A stretch of DNA of 64,000 nucleotides from Hwangdonia seohaensis (GCF_031932625.1 NZ_JAVSCK010000001.1:186001-250000), one strand, 5' to 3'; counted from the stretch's first letter, positions 24,055 to 33,458 are shown. Numbers and translations: made by a program. Notes: generated by a model not told the origin, from the letters alone.

Positions 24055-27000
24055 TTGAAATTCATTAAAAGACTACTCGTTTTTGTTCTGCCATTGACTT
24101 TCCTGTTGTTAAGCCTGGGTGTTTATGCCCAAAACCCATCGCAAATAGACATATTAACCACTGAAGATGGTTTGTTGTTTCGGGATGTATCCAACATTGT
24201 ACAAGACGATAAAGGGTTAATGTGGATTGGTACCAACCAAGGGCTTAACCGTTACGATGGACATAACTTTAAGGCTTATACCAGCGATCCAAAAAACCCG
24301 TTTTTTCTCGAAGAGGATTTTATAAAGTCCAATCTGCTTTATAACGAGCGCGACAATGCCCTGTGGTTTTTAGCTAACGACGAATTGTTTCAGCTGGAAT
24401 TACCAACCGATTCTATTTTTTCTTTTGATAAAAGCCACAACCTAAAAGGCATGGTGCTAGATATTTTTAAGGCTCCGGACAATTCGATTTGGGTGGTTAC
24501 CGATGATTATTGGAACGTTGAAAAAGGAACTGCCAAACAATACCTTCAAAAACTGGTAGATGGGAGTTTTAAGGTTATGGTTGCCATGGATAGGTACAAG
24601 CGTGGTTTTAACAAAATAACCTCGGATGCCAAAGATTTTATATGGTGGGCAACAACAAGCGGCACTTATAAATATACGGTTGATGGCAACCTATTGGAAT
24701 CGCACATTTTAGATACTTATGATTGGAATGGCGATATAATTCATTATGTGCCCTTGTTTTTTAGCAGTAGCAACACACACTATTATTTTCCGTCGTCTCA
24801 AGGCGGCATCAATGTTTACGATGCATCAACCAAAACATCAAAACGTGTTTTCGATAAGAGTGATGTTATAAGATATGCTATAGAAGATCAAGACCAAAAC
24901 ATCTGGTTTGCAGGTTATAAAACCCTGTACCGGATGGATACCGATGGGAATTTTAGCGATTACACCCCTTTACTTAAATCGAAATTAGACTATTCTACAA
25001 TCAACAATCTTTACATCGACCAAAACAGTTTGCTTTGGGTAGCTACCGATAACGGTTTGTTTAAGATAAGAACCCAGAAACAGTTGTTTACAAACCTTTT
25101 TAAATCAGAAAAAGAAGGTTGGGGAAATTCCATGCGAGGCATTTTTGAAGATGCCGAAGGACGTATATTTTCACTTTGCGAAAGCAAGCATCAAATTTGG
25201 TTTAAAAGCAAAAACGGACAAATCGATTCCTTGCCCCTAAAAACCACATCTGGAATACCATTTTCACTCATGTACGATGCCAGTTTTTTGGTTACAAACA
25301 ACAAAAAAACGCATGCTTATGCCATTGGTAAAGGTATTTCTGAAATTGATTTACAAACGGGACAGACTAAAATCTATGATCAGTTCAGCACTAACAATAA
25401 AATCTATGGTCCAAATGCCTTACTAAAATTAAAAGATGGTCGTTTATTGTTTGGTTACACTCTGGATTTGCTCACCTTATTTAATCCTGAAACTCAAACA
25501 AGTCAATTAATTTTTAAGAATATTACAGAGCAAACCAATATTGCAGACCTTCAGTTTTTTGAGGAAAGCAATGACCCAAATAGTATTTGGGTGGGCACAA
25601 AAAACGATGGGGTATTAAAAATAGACCTCAACGGAAACATCCTAAAATCATTCAACACTAACACAACACCTAAATTGGACAAGCACCATGTCCTCTGTCT
25701 TGAAGAAGACCCCGACGGCAGCTTGTGGCTGGGAACTTACGGCGGTGGGCTCAGTCATATTTCAGCAGATGGAAAAACAATATTAACCTATACAAAAACC
25801 GACGGTTTACCAAACGATAATGTGGTGGCTATTTTACAAGATGGTGAGAACAAGCTTTGGATTAGCACCTACAACGGACTCACGTTATTTAATAAAGCCA
25901 CCAAGGAATTCCAGAATTTTTACACCGAGGATGGGTTGTCTCATAATGAGTTCAACTATTCTTCATTTTTTAAGGATAGCCAAGGATTGTTTTATTTTGG
26001 TGGCATGAACGGTATTAATGTTTTTAATGCTGATGAATTGCAGGAATCCGTAAGACCACCAGATTTAAAACTATTAACGATTTCAGGCTACAACAGCAAA
26101 ACAAAAAAGAGTTTTACCTTTGATTATGCCCAAAAAGAACTCCAAACCTTTACGGCATCACCTTATGACCAGTATTTTGAAATCAGTTGGACCATGCCCA
26201 GTTACTTTCAAAATCAAAAAAACACGTACAGCACCATGTTGGAAGGTTTTGACGACCGTTGGTTTTACCAAGGCAGTGCATCATCCATACGCTACAATTT
26301 ATTGCCCGCTGGTGATTATCAACTAAAAATTAAAGGCAAGGACTCTAGAGGAAACGAGAGCGCATCCATGTTATCCATCCCCATAACGGTTAAGCAGATA
26401 TTTTATAAAAAATGGTGGTTTATAGCACTCGTATTATTGGTAATTATTGGTATTATGTATGCTATTTTCAGATATCGATTCCAGCAAGCCATAGCCATGG
26501 AACGGCTTCGCTCTAAAATTTCCAGAGACCTGCACGACGATGTAGGCTCTTTACTTTCTGGTTTGGCCATGCAAACCGAACTTATGGAAATGGATGCGAG
26601 TAAAGCCGACAAGTCCAAATTACAAAAAATTGCGGGCATCAGCAGAAAGGCCATTTCACAAATGCGAGATTTGGTTTGGAGCATTGATAGCAGGCGCGAA
26701 ACAACCAACGATTTAATAGAACGCATGCAAGAATTGGCAGAAGAATTGTTGTTGCCCAAAGGGATTTCGTTCACCATGGAGAGTGCATCGGTAAAATACC
26801 CAAACCGGAAACTAAGGGCCCAGGTAAAACAAAATATTTTTTTAATCTATAAGGAAGCTATCACGAATATTATTCGCCATTCCGATGCGACACATGTAAC
26901 CATAGCCATCACAAACCATTATAAAATTTGTGAGTTTAGCATAAAAGACAACGGAAGCAAGAAAGCGTGTTATAAATCTACCGGATTGGGGCTGTCTAAT

Positions 27001-27093
27001 ATGCAGCTGCGAGCAGAGGATATAAAATCGGAATTAGTTTTTAAAACCGATAATGGTTTTGGTGTTATTCTCAATTTACCGTTTAATTTGTAA
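24055..27093 (+). CDS. Propeller-sensor histidine kinase (Reg_prop, Y_Y_Y, HisKA_3)
   Basis: This 1012-residue protein starts at a TTG; no ATG lies between it and the upstream stop at 24028, and the TTG start gives a good signal peptide ending VYAQ. A periplasmic beta-propeller fills about 30-690 (repeats such as LMWIGTNQGLNRYDG, LLWVATDNGLFKI and LWLGTYGGGLSHI). A Y_Y_Y domain (about 700-780), one membrane helix (about 785-803), and a HisKA_3 kinase follow, with phospho-acceptor H827 in SRDLHDDVGS and an HATPase ending at GLGLSNMQLRA. It senses an extracellular ligand of unknown identity and partners the LuxR-type regulator downstream. Confidence 0.93.
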   Translation: MKFIKRLLVFVLPLTFLLLSLGVYAQNPSQIDILTTEDGLLFRDVSNIVQDDKGLMWIGTNQGLNRYDGHNFKAYTSDPKNPFFLEEDFIKSNLLYNERDNALWFLANDELFQLELPTDSIFSFDKSHNLKGMVLDIFKAPDNSIWVVTDDYWNVEKGTAKQYLQKLVDGSFKVMVAMDRYKRGFNKITSDAKDFIWWATTSGTYKYTVDGNLLESHILDTYDWNGDIIHYVPLFFSSSNTHYYFPSSQGGINVYDASTKTSKRVFDKSDVIRYAIEDQDQNIWFAGYKTLYRMDTDGNFSDYTPLLKSKLDYSTINNLYIDQNSLLWVATDNGLFKIRTQKQLFTNLFKSEKEGWGNSMRGIFEDAEGRIFSLCESKHQIWFKSKNGQIDSLPLKTTSGIPFSLMYDASFLVTNNKKTHAYAIGKGISEIDLQTGQTKIYDQFSTNNKIYGPNALLKLKDGRLLFGYTLDLLTLFNPETQTSQLIFKNITEQTNIADLQFFEESNDPNSIWVGTKNDGVLKIDLNGNILKSFNTNTTPKLDKHHVLCLEEDPDGSLWLGTYGGGLSHISADGKTILTYTKTDGLPNDNVVAILQDGENKLWISTYNGLTLFNKATKEFQNFYTEDGLSHNEFNYSSFFKDSQGLFYFGGMNGINVFNADELQESVRPPDLKLLTISGYNSKTKKSFTFDYAQKELQTFTASPYDQYFEISWTMPSYFQNQKNTYSTMLEGFDDRWFYQGSASSIRYNLLPAGDYQLKIKGKDSRGNESASMLSIPITVKQIFYKKWWFIALVLLVIIGIMYAIFRYRFQQAIAMERLRSKISRDLHDDVGSLLSGLAMQTELMEMDASKADKSKLQKIAGISRKAISQMRDLVWSIDSRRETTNDLIERMQELAEELLLPKGISFTMESASVKYPNRKLRAQVKQNIFLIYKEAITNIIRHSDATHVTIAITNHYKICEFSIKDNGSKKACYKSTGLGLSNMQLRAEDIKSELVFKTDNGFGVILNLPFNL

Positions 27094-27224
27094 AGTTACT
27101 TGCCATTACTCATCGTAATAAACAAAAGAAACCACATCATAATGTGATTGCATAATGGTTTTAAAAACCTAACTTTATAACTGATAAATATTTATTTTTA
27201 AATCCCACAATTCGTAGCATCGGC

Positions 27225-27857
27225 ATGAAACACATAAACATAGCCATTATTGAGGATGATGCCATAGTACAGGAAAGTCTCAGGGATTTTTTTGAGGTAT
27301 TACCACATATGGAATGTTTGCTTATTTCAGCTTCCGTTGAAGGGTTTCTTAAAGACCAAAAGCGCTTAAAAAAAACACCGGATATTGTATTGTTGGACAT
27401 TAATCTTTTGGGCATGTCCGGTATTAAAGGCATTCCTTTAATTTTGAATGAGTGGCCAAATACAGATATTATTATGCTTACAACATTTGAGGACGCCGAT
27501 AGTATTTTTAAGGCCTTGTGCGCCGGAGCTTGCTCTTATTTATCAAAAAAAACACCTTTGAAAAAAATACAGGAAGCTATTGAGGTGGTTTACGATGGAG
27601 GCTCGTATATGTCGCCATCCATAGCTCGTAAAATTGTAAATAGGTATGCCCCAAAACGCAATAAAAAATCAATTTTAACGCCAAGACAAACTGAGATTGT
27701 TGCCGGTATTGTAGCGGGGAAAAGTTATAAAATGATTGCAGACGATTTGTTTGTTTCGCTCGATACCGTAAGAAGCCACATCAAAAATATTTACAAAACA
27801 CTTGAGATTAATTGTAAAGCTGAGTTAATTAAAAAATCTTATGATAACGAGCTTTAA
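27225..27857 (+). CDS. NarL/LuxR-type response regulator
   Basis: This 210-residue protein has a receiver domain (acidic pair E10-D11, phospho-acceptor D58 in VLLDIN, LTTFED, and the conserved Lys in YLSKK). A LuxR-type HTH follows from about residue 145 (LTPRQTEIVAGIVAGKSYKMIADDL...VRSHIKNIYKTL). It follows the HisKA_3 sensor by 131 bases and is its likely partner. A plausible target is the divergent SDR/SnoaL/RidA group, but no binding site can be identified by eye. Confidence 0.93.
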   Translation: MKHINIAIIEDDAIVQESLRDFFEVLPHMECLLISASVEGFLKDQKRLKKTPDIVLLDINLLGMSGIKGIPLILNEWPNTDIIMLTTFEDADSIFKALCAGACSYLSKKTPLKKIQEAIEVVYDGGSYMSPSIARKIVNRYAPKRNKKSILTPRQTEIVAGIVAGKSYKMIADDLFVSLDTVRSHIKNIYKTLEINCKAELIKKSYDNEL

Positions 27858-27888
27858 ATTCTTTTTTAAATTGGATGCTTAACCCAAA

Positions 27889-28974
27889 TTAATCTTTGTT
27901 GTTTTTCATAACAATGGTTCTGTACGGGAACGGGATTTCAATCCCTTCCTTTTCAAAGCGTTTTTTTATACTTTCCAGTACATCAACTTTAAGTTGAAAA
28001 CTATCGCTATAACTTCTTTCCCAAGTCCAAGCCCTTATGATTACTGAGAAGTCATCAAGTTTTACCAATGCAGTTCTTACTATGGGTTTGCCCTCTTGTA
28101 TATCCTCTTCTGTCCGATTGTCTAAAATCAACGGATGGTTTTCACATTCTTCTTGCATGATTTTTTTAGCCAAATCAACATCACTGTCGTACGAGATTCC
28201 AATTTCTATACGTTCGCAACATTTAAGTTCGCCCATATCATAATTTATGAGTTTTTCCTTATTGATTATAGCATTTGGAATAACAATCATCTTATTTTCA
28301 AAATTACGAATAACGGTATGCCGCAGTGTAATGTCTACAACCCTACCCACCATCGTGTCTGTAACTTTAACGAGGTCACCAACTTTAAAAGGCTTAAAGG
28401 TAATAATAAACAAACCGCCTATAATATTTGCCAAGGCCTCTTGTGCCGCAAGTCCCGCAATAAGCGCCATAACACCTGCGCCTCCTAAAGCCGTTTGGGC
28501 AACCCCTTTAAGCGAAGGAAAAGCCAAGAGACACAGCAGAATGCCAACAAAATAAATTACGACAAGGACAACGTATCGTAAAAACTGAAAACTGGTTGGA
28601 TCTTGTTCGTTTTCTATCTTTTTTTTAATGTCGTATTTAAACCACATATTGGAAGTTGAGGCCGCTATTACGGTAAGTGCCAAAACCACACCTATATGGA
28701 GTGCGGTTTTAAATTCGTTGGCCAACATGCTTTGCTGGGTTTCATCTACGATTAGGAAAGTTAAAGCAATTAAACCCAAAACAACCCATAATGTATTGAG
28801 AATACGTTTTAAAACATTTAAAGGTTTTGAAGGTTCTCCCGGGAACTTTCTCTGCTTTTCTTTGGAGAGCCAATGGTGTAGTTTATTGGTTAATATGCGC
28901 AAAACTATAATTACAGCGATGACTATTACACCGTAAATAATAGTTTGTTTATAGGTTTCTAAAAATTCTATCAT
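27889..28974 (-). CDS. MscS-family mechanosensitive channel
   Basis: This 361-residue protein has an N-terminal helix, more helices at about 60-165, and the pore helix signature GGAGVMALIAGLAAQEALANIIGGLFI. The MscS beta domain (FKVGDLVKVTDTMVGRVVDITLRHTVIRNFENKMIVIPN) and the C-terminal alpha/beta domain follow. It releases solutes on osmotic downshock. Five helices is more than E. coli MscS and resembles the YbdG/YnaI-type architecture. It converges on the response regulator gene with 31 bases between them. Confidence 0.92.
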   Translation of the reverse strand: MIEFLETYKQTIIYGVIVIAVIIVLRILTNKLHHWLSKEKQRKFPGEPSKPLNVLKRILNTLWVVLGLIALTFLIVDETQQSMLANEFKTALHIGVVLALTVIAASTSNMWFKYDIKKKIENEQDPTSFQFLRYVVLVVIYFVGILLCLLAFPSLKGVAQTALGGAGVMALIAGLAAQEALANIIGGLFIITFKPFKVGDLVKVTDTMVGRVVDITLRHTVIRNFENKMIVIPNAIINKEKLINYDMGELKCCERIEIGISYDSDVDLAKKIMQEECENHPLILDNRTEEDIQEGKPIVRTALVKLDDFSVIIRAWTWERSYSDSFQLKVDVLESIKKRFEKEGIEIPFPYRTIVMKNNKD

Positions 28975-29290
28975 ATTTAATATGTTTTCAATTTACCTTA
29001 AAAGAGTACCATAAAATTCAATACGGACATTATGTTTGGTGTTTAAATTTTACTTGTAATCACAGCAATCCATTTGATAAACAAACTATTTGCAGGTGCT
29101 GTTTTATTAATGATTTATGCGTAATGTCTAAAATGGTTTTAAAACAAACATACAATTTATTCGAGATATTTTTTACTAAAACGAATTAAGGGTTAGTAAA
29201 TTAACCAATAAAAACGAGAGTATATATGGGGTTGCAAAAGATATAAATTCCGAACGGATTAAAATGAAATAGACCTCGCGGTTAAGCAAT
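28975..29290. other. Intergenic stretch upstream of the mscS-like gene
   Basis: No gene, repeat or clear promoter element is visible here. The stretch should contain the promoter of the MscS-like gene, but no TAnnTTTG match was found on the minus strand. Confidence 0.3.
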
Positions 29291-29430
29291 AAAAAGAGGC
29301 TGTCGGAAAAGTCGAATTCGTTGTTATATTGAGCTTGTCGAAATATTTTGACTTTAGATTATCAAGATTAGTTTCAACAGGCACAACCTGCAAATTAAAT
29401 TCAAATGACTTTTCAGACAGCCTCTTTTTT
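29291..29430. repeat. Nested inverted-repeat element acting as a bidirectional terminator
   Basis: The outer arms read AAAAAGAGGCTGTC at 29291-29304 and its near-complement (GACAGCCTCTTTTTT) at 29416-29430, extended by GAAAAGTC / GACTTTTC. Inside lies a second imperfect inverted pair (TTGAGCTTGTCGAAA against TTTCAACAGGCACAA). T-runs at both outer ends would terminate transcription either way, notably that of the Usp-TPR gene, whose stop is at 29447. No protein is encoded. Its build resembles an interspersed repeat rather than a simple terminator. Confidence 0.55.
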
Positions 29431-29446
29431 AAATTTGTAATTGATT

Positions 29447-30583
29447 TTAGCGTTTTATTTGTTTACGCACTTCATTTTCAATTCTCATATTCTCAATACG
29501 TTCCAAAACGCGCTCCGCCATTTCTTTGTACTTTTTGGTGTTATCGGTATCTCCCAACTTTTCATAAACTTCGGCAATGCCTTTTAAGGAAGGTATGTGC
29601 ATAAAATTAATGTCCAAACAAATTTTAAACTGTTGGATAGATTCTTGAAAAAAGCCGTTTTTAAAAAGTTTTAGGGCCAGATTGTAATGGTTTTCAATAT
29701 CTTGAATTTTAGACTCCAATTCCAAAACCACCACATCTTCGTCTTTTAAAGTAATGAACGAGCAGGGTACTTCCCTGATTACCTTTTCGGTAACGCTGCC
29801 CATTAATATCTTACTGATACCAGATTTTCCCGTGGTGCCCATAATAAGCAAATCCGATTTATTTTTCTTAATGGATTTAAGAATCTTTTCCGAAGGGTCG
29901 CCACCCATAACTTGGGTCTCGTAATTTAAATCTATTAAATTAAAGTCTTCTAAAAATGCTTTGAACTCTTTTTCGTGCTCCAAATGTCTGGCTTCATTTA
30001 TTTGGGCGGCATCAAGTTTTGAGAAATTGTACTTAAAGTACGGATATACGCTAAGAATTACCAACTTCGCATCTACCATTCGGGATATGATAATGGCACT
30101 GTTCAGGGCATGGCTGGATTCTTTGGAAAAATCTACCGGACAAATTATATTTTTAATATCCAGTGTTTGACCATCTTTTACAACAAAAACCGGTTTGTTA
30201 CTTTTTCTGATAATTTTTTCTGCTGTGCTACCTAATTGAAAAGCATCATCCTTTAACTTATTACCAGAGCCAACTATTAATAAATTAGCATTAATATGGT
30301 CTGCAGCGCCAACAACCTTATCGCAATAATTTCCGTACTCTAAAATTGGAGTGCCTGTTTCAAGACCTTCATTGGTGATACTTTGGTTTATCTCATTCAA
30401 CTTTGTAGTTGCAGCTGTTTTAAGCAGAAGGCTCACTTTTTCATTGTCAATATCATCAGGTAAAATATGGATAAGCGTGATTTTAGATTTGAAAGTTTTG
30501 GCAAAACTTATGGAGTTTTTCAAAACGTGATCAGAAGACTCCGTAAAGTCGATGGCAACTAAAATACTTTTAAGTAATTTCAT
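29447..30583 (-). CDS. Universal stress protein, two Usp domains fused to TPR-like helices
   Basis: This 378-residue protein has Usp domain 1 (about 1-140, with GSGNKLKDDAFQLGSTAEKI) and Usp domain 2 (about 142-282, with GTTGKSGISKILMGSVTEKV, a full ATP-binding motif). A C-terminal helical part (about 295-378) reads as two TPR-type hairpins, including NHYNLALKLFKNGFFQESIQQFKICLDIN. The Usp at 8965-9783 has no such tail. The fusion suggests a protein-interaction role in the stress response. Next to dps copy 2. Confidence 0.87.
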   Translation of the reverse strand: MKLLKSILVAIDFTESSDHVLKNSISFAKTFKSKITLIHILPDDIDNEKVSLLLKTAATTKLNEINQSITNEGLETGTPILEYGNYCDKVVGAADHINANLLIVGSGNKLKDDAFQLGSTAEKIIRKSNKPVFVVKDGQTLDIKNIICPVDFSKESSHALNSAIIISRMVDAKLVILSVYPYFKYNFSKLDAAQINEARHLEHEKEFKAFLEDFNLIDLNYETQVMGGDPSEKILKSIKKNKSDLLIMGTTGKSGISKILMGSVTEKVIREVPCSFITLKDEDVVVLELESKIQDIENHYNLALKLFKNGFFQESIQQFKICLDINFMHIPSLKGIAEVYEKLGDTDNTKKYKEMAERVLERIENMRIENEVRKQIKR

Positions 30584-30667
30584 GATATTTCAATTTATGT
30601 GTTTAACAATTTGGTTTTCAGAATAAAAAACCAATATTTGGTACTTCGTGTTTTGTATTTTTAAATA

Positions 30668-31135
30668 CTATTTTAAATAAGAATTCAGCATCCAAAGTGT
30701 TTTTTCGGTTTCAGAAATGTAATCGCTCATCAGGCTTACCGTTCCTTCATCATCTGCATCTGCAGCAAGCGATAAAATGAGACGTTCCTTAGTTATTAAA
30801 GTCGAAAAATTCTTTACAATAATTTCCACACATTTGTTGCCGTCTGCAACGCTTTTTGCTTCTTGTATTTCGGTTGTTTTAAGATAATCGGTATACGTGT
30901 GCAAAGGCTCGCCTTCAAGCGTTAAAATACGTTCTGCTATTTCGTCAATTTTCACAAAGGCATCGTTGTATAGTTCTTCAAATTTATCGTGCAATTCAAA
31001 AAATTCCTTGCCTTTAATATTCCAATGGAATCCCCTTAAATTTTGATAGAAAATCTCATAATCCGCCAATAAAATATTCAGCTCAACTACTAATTTCTCA
31101 GCTTTTTTTCTATCTATTCCTACTAAATTTTTCAT
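30668..31135 (-). CDS. dps: Dps ferritin-like protein (copy 2)
   Basis: This 155-residue Dps has the same ferroxidase pattern as copy 1 (NLRGFHWNIKG, FFELHDKFEELYN) and the C-terminal DADDEGTxxLMSDYI block. The N-terminus is shorter. It is preceded by a TATATTTG -7 element at 31162-31169 on the minus strand. The two copies suggest differently controlled iron/peroxide protection. Confidence 0.93.
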   Translation of the reverse strand: MKNLVGIDRKKAEKLVVELNILLADYEIFYQNLRGFHWNIKGKEFFELHDKFEELYNDAFVKIDEIAERILTLEGEPLHTYTDYLKTTEIQEAKSVADGNKCVEIIVKNFSTLITKERLILSLAADADDEGTVSLMSDYISETEKTLWMLNSYLK

Positions 31136-31161
31136 GTTTTTTTATGTTTTTCGATTAATCT

Positions 31162-31169
31162 CAAATATA
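31162..31169 (-). promoter_or_regulatory. -7 promoter element for dps copy 2
   Basis: The minus strand reads TATATTTG (TAnnTTTG), 26 bases before the Dps ATG. No perfect -33 is seen. Confidence 0.5.
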
Positions 31170-31317
31170 AGCTTATTTTTTCTAAATAAGGATGACACAT
31201 ATCAGTTTTGACTGAAAAAACAAACAAAAACCAGCCTTGTAATTATGGTGTTTTCGTTAGGCTAAAAGGGTTCTCGTTTTTTTCCAAAAACAAGTTTCAA
31301 TTTGCCTTAATATGGGC

Positions 31318-31827
31318 TTATTTTTTGATGTAGGCTATGTCCAAAATTTCAAAAACCCGTTCTGCGTTTGCCAGTTTTAAAATGGCTTTGTCGCCAACCT
31401 TTTTATGAGTCAATATTTTCGCTATTGGCGACACAAAGGAAATTTTTCCTTTGGAAATATCGGCCTCATCAACGCCAACAATCTGGTATTTTTGAACATC
31501 TTTTACAGCATCGATTTTAAGCGTAATGGTTGCACCAAATCGAATTTCATCCTGTGGTTGTGTTTCCAAGTCAATTATTTTGGCCGTTGAAATTCTCTGA
31601 TTCAGCAATTGCAATTTCGCATTTATGTGATTTGTTGCAATTCGTCTTTCGTTTTCATTGGTAGTATCCAGATGTTCCAAGTCATTTATAAGCTCCTTTT
31701 TTTCGTTTAAAAGCGCTTGCATGCCAACCTGTGTGACGTAATTGATTACACCTTCAGGCAAATCGGCTCTGGGAGGTACAATTGGTATCTCCTCTTGATC
31801 TTCTTCTTTTACAAATCCTCTACTCAT
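31318..31827 (-). CDS. GreA/GreB-family transcription factor
   Basis: This 169-residue protein begins MSRGFVKEEDQEEIPIVPPR, a common start of Bacteroidota GreB-like proteins. It has an N-terminal coiled-coil hairpin (about 35-80) and an FKBP-like C-terminal domain with SFVSPIAKILTHKKVGDKAIL. Gre factors bind the RNA polymerase secondary channel and rescue backtracked complexes. The acidic residues at the hairpin tip (LEHLDTTNENER) fit this role but differ from E. coli GreA/B, so the activity is uncertain. It starts 3 bases after the MDR gene stop. Confidence 0.83.
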   Translation of the reverse strand: MSRGFVKEEDQEEIPIVPPRADLPEGVINYVTQVGMQALLNEKKELINDLEHLDTTNENERRIATNHINAKLQLLNQRISTAKIIDLETQPQDEIRFGATITLKIDAVKDVQKYQIVGVDEADISKGKISFVSPIAKILTHKKVGDKAILKLANAERVFEILDIAYIKK

Positions 31828-31830
31828 GAT

Positions 31831-32826
31831 TTATTTAATTTTAATAACCACCTTCCCTTTGGTTCGTCCGTTTGCCACATGAAGCACAGCATTTAATGTA
31901 TCTTTAAAAGGGTATTCCTTTTCAATATTGGTTTTAATTTTTTCCGATTCTACCAATTTTGTAATTTCATTAAGCTGTCTCGAATTGGGGCGTAAAAGTA
32001 CGAGACTATAGTATGCCGCTTTTTCAGAAATTCGCTTTGTTATCTTCCTTCTTTTCCAAGCTAAATAGGTTTTGGCAAAAAAGTTCAATTTCATTCTGTT
32101 TGCAGTTTCTTTATCAACCGGACCAACCAGGGTTATTACTTTTCCGCCTTTTTTAATCACTTTAAAGGCATCTTCGGTATAATCATCTCCAAGTGTGTCT
32201 AAAACCATATCAACATCTTTTACAATGGTTTTGTAGTCTTCGGTTTTATAGTCAATGACACGATCTGCTCCCAGTGCTTTTACCCATTGTACGTTATCGG
32301 TACTTGTGGTTGTGTAAACATAAGCGCCTAATGTTTTTGCCATTTGGATTGCTACCGACCCCACACCGCCTGAGCCCGCATGGATTAATATTTTATCGCC
32401 AGATTTAAGCTTACCTCGTCGCAATGCTTGTGTAGCGGTAAGGCTAACCAATGGCAAACTTGCCGCTTCCTCAAAGGTTGTGTTCTTTGGTTTTAAGCTT
32501 ACAATGTTTTGTTTTATTGAAACGTACTCTGCAAAAGTGCCTTGCGTATCTACATAGGCATATACCTCATCTCCAATATTGAAATTGGTAATAGCTTCAC
32601 CTTTTTCTATAATTTTACCGCTTACATCGTATCCCATTGTAGCCGGCAAAGTGTAGTTTCTGCGCATTTTTAATTTACCGGTAATCACTTTAATGTCTAA
32701 CGGATTTACACTCGCCGCATAAGTTTCAACTAAGACTTCATTCTTGTTGATGGTTGGCTTTTCAATATCAGAAAATTTGATGCTTTCTGAAATTTCATTG
32801 TATGCTATATGTTGTACTGCTTTCAT
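31831..32826 (-). CDS. Quinone-oxidoreductase-like MDR protein (zinc-free)
   Basis: This 331-residue protein is in the medium-chain dehydrogenase/reductase superfamily, with a GroES-like N-terminal domain (PLDIKVITGKLK..., GYDVSGKI) and a Rossmann motif (AGSGGVGSVAIQMAK). There are no catalytic zinc ligands, and the patterns fit NADPH:quinone reductase or enone reductase members. It likely reduces quinones or reactive carbonyls. It sits in an apparent operon with the GreB-like gene. Confidence 0.88.
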   Translation of the reverse strand: MKAVQHIAYNEISESIKFSDIEKPTINKNEVLVETYAASVNPLDIKVITGKLKMRRNYTLPATMGYDVSGKIIEKGEAITNFNIGDEVYAYVDTQGTFAEYVSIKQNIVSLKPKNTTFEEAASLPLVSLTATQALRRGKLKSGDKILIHAGSGGVGSVAIQMAKTLGAYVYTTTSTDNVQWVKALGADRVIDYKTEDYKTIVKDVDMVLDTLGDDYTEDAFKVIKKGGKVITLVGPVDKETANRMKLNFFAKTYLAWKRRKITKRISEKAAYYSLVLLRPNSRQLNEITKLVESEKIKTNIEKEYPFKDTLNAVLHVANGRTKGKVVIKIK

Positions 32827-32885
32827 AATCTAAAGGTGTTACTTACTTTTTTCAATAAACTGTGTTCAATTTATATTCAAAAAAA

Positions 32886-32921
32886 AAGAGGATAATTAAT
32901 ACTAATTATCCTCTTACTATG
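32886..32921 (-). terminator. Strong terminator of the GlcG-like gene
   Basis: A perfect 13-base stem (arms AAGAGGATAATTA / TAATTATCCTCTT at 32886-32898 and 32903-32915) has a 4-base loop and is followed on the minus strand by nine T. It lies between the GlcG-like gene and the MDR gene, so the two are probably separate transcripts. Confidence 0.8.
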
Positions 32922-32936
32922 TTAATTAGTATGCTT

Positions 32937-33335
32937 TTAGATGGCTGTTGCTCCAGCTTCTGCAACGGTATGATCGTTTTCAACCGAGCTTCCACTTACG
33001 CCAATGGCTCCTATTATTTCGCCTTTCGCGTTTTTTATTGGAATACCTCCGGGAAACGTAATCAATCCATTATTGGAATGCTCTATGTTATATAAAGAAC
33101 CACCTGGTTGCGATAATTCGCCAATAATTCCAGTATTCATATCAAAATAACGTGCTGTTTTAGCTTTTTTTATTGAAATATCCAATGAGCCTAACCATGC
33201 ACCATCCATTCTTCCAAATGCCACTAAATTTGCACCTACATCAACAATGGCAATATTCATTTTAGTATCTATTGCAGTAGATTTTTGTTTTGCTGCTGCA
33301 ATTGCTTTTTCTGCCTGTTCTAATGTAATATTCAT
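32937..33335 (-). CDS. GlcG/HbpS-family protein (DUF336)
   Basis: I start at the ATG at 33335 (132 residues, MNITLEQAEKAIAAAKQKS); an in-frame ATG at 33371 would lie over the -7 element. The fold pattern is typical: IAIVDVGANLVAFGRMDGAWLGSLDISIKKAKTA, FPGGIPIKNAKGEIIGAIGVSG, and a final AEAGATA. HbpS of Streptomyces binds haem and senses oxidative stress, and GlcG is of unknown function. Role here unknown, but the stress neighbours are suggestive. Confidence 0.88.
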   Translation of the reverse strand: MNITLEQAEKAIAAAKQKSTAIDTKMNIAIVDVGANLVAFGRMDGAWLGSLDISIKKAKTARYFDMNTGIIGELSQPGGSLYNIEHSNNGLITFPGGIPIKNAKGEIIGAIGVSGSSVENDHTVAEAGATAI

Positions 33336-33368
33336 AATTTTTGTTTTAGTATTGTTATTATTCTGATG

Positions 33369-33376
33369 CAAATATA
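33369..33376 (-). promoter_or_regulatory. -7 promoter element of the GlcG-like gene
   Basis: The minus strand reads TATATTTG, 33 bases before the ATG at 33335. Its position favours that start over the ATG at 33371. Confidence 0.5.
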
Positions 33377-33458
33377 GGTTGAGAATTTAGGTAACGAGTT
33401 ACTAAATCAGCTCAACAACTTATGAAGTAAGGTCAAAATTTAAAACTATAAAAATAAA

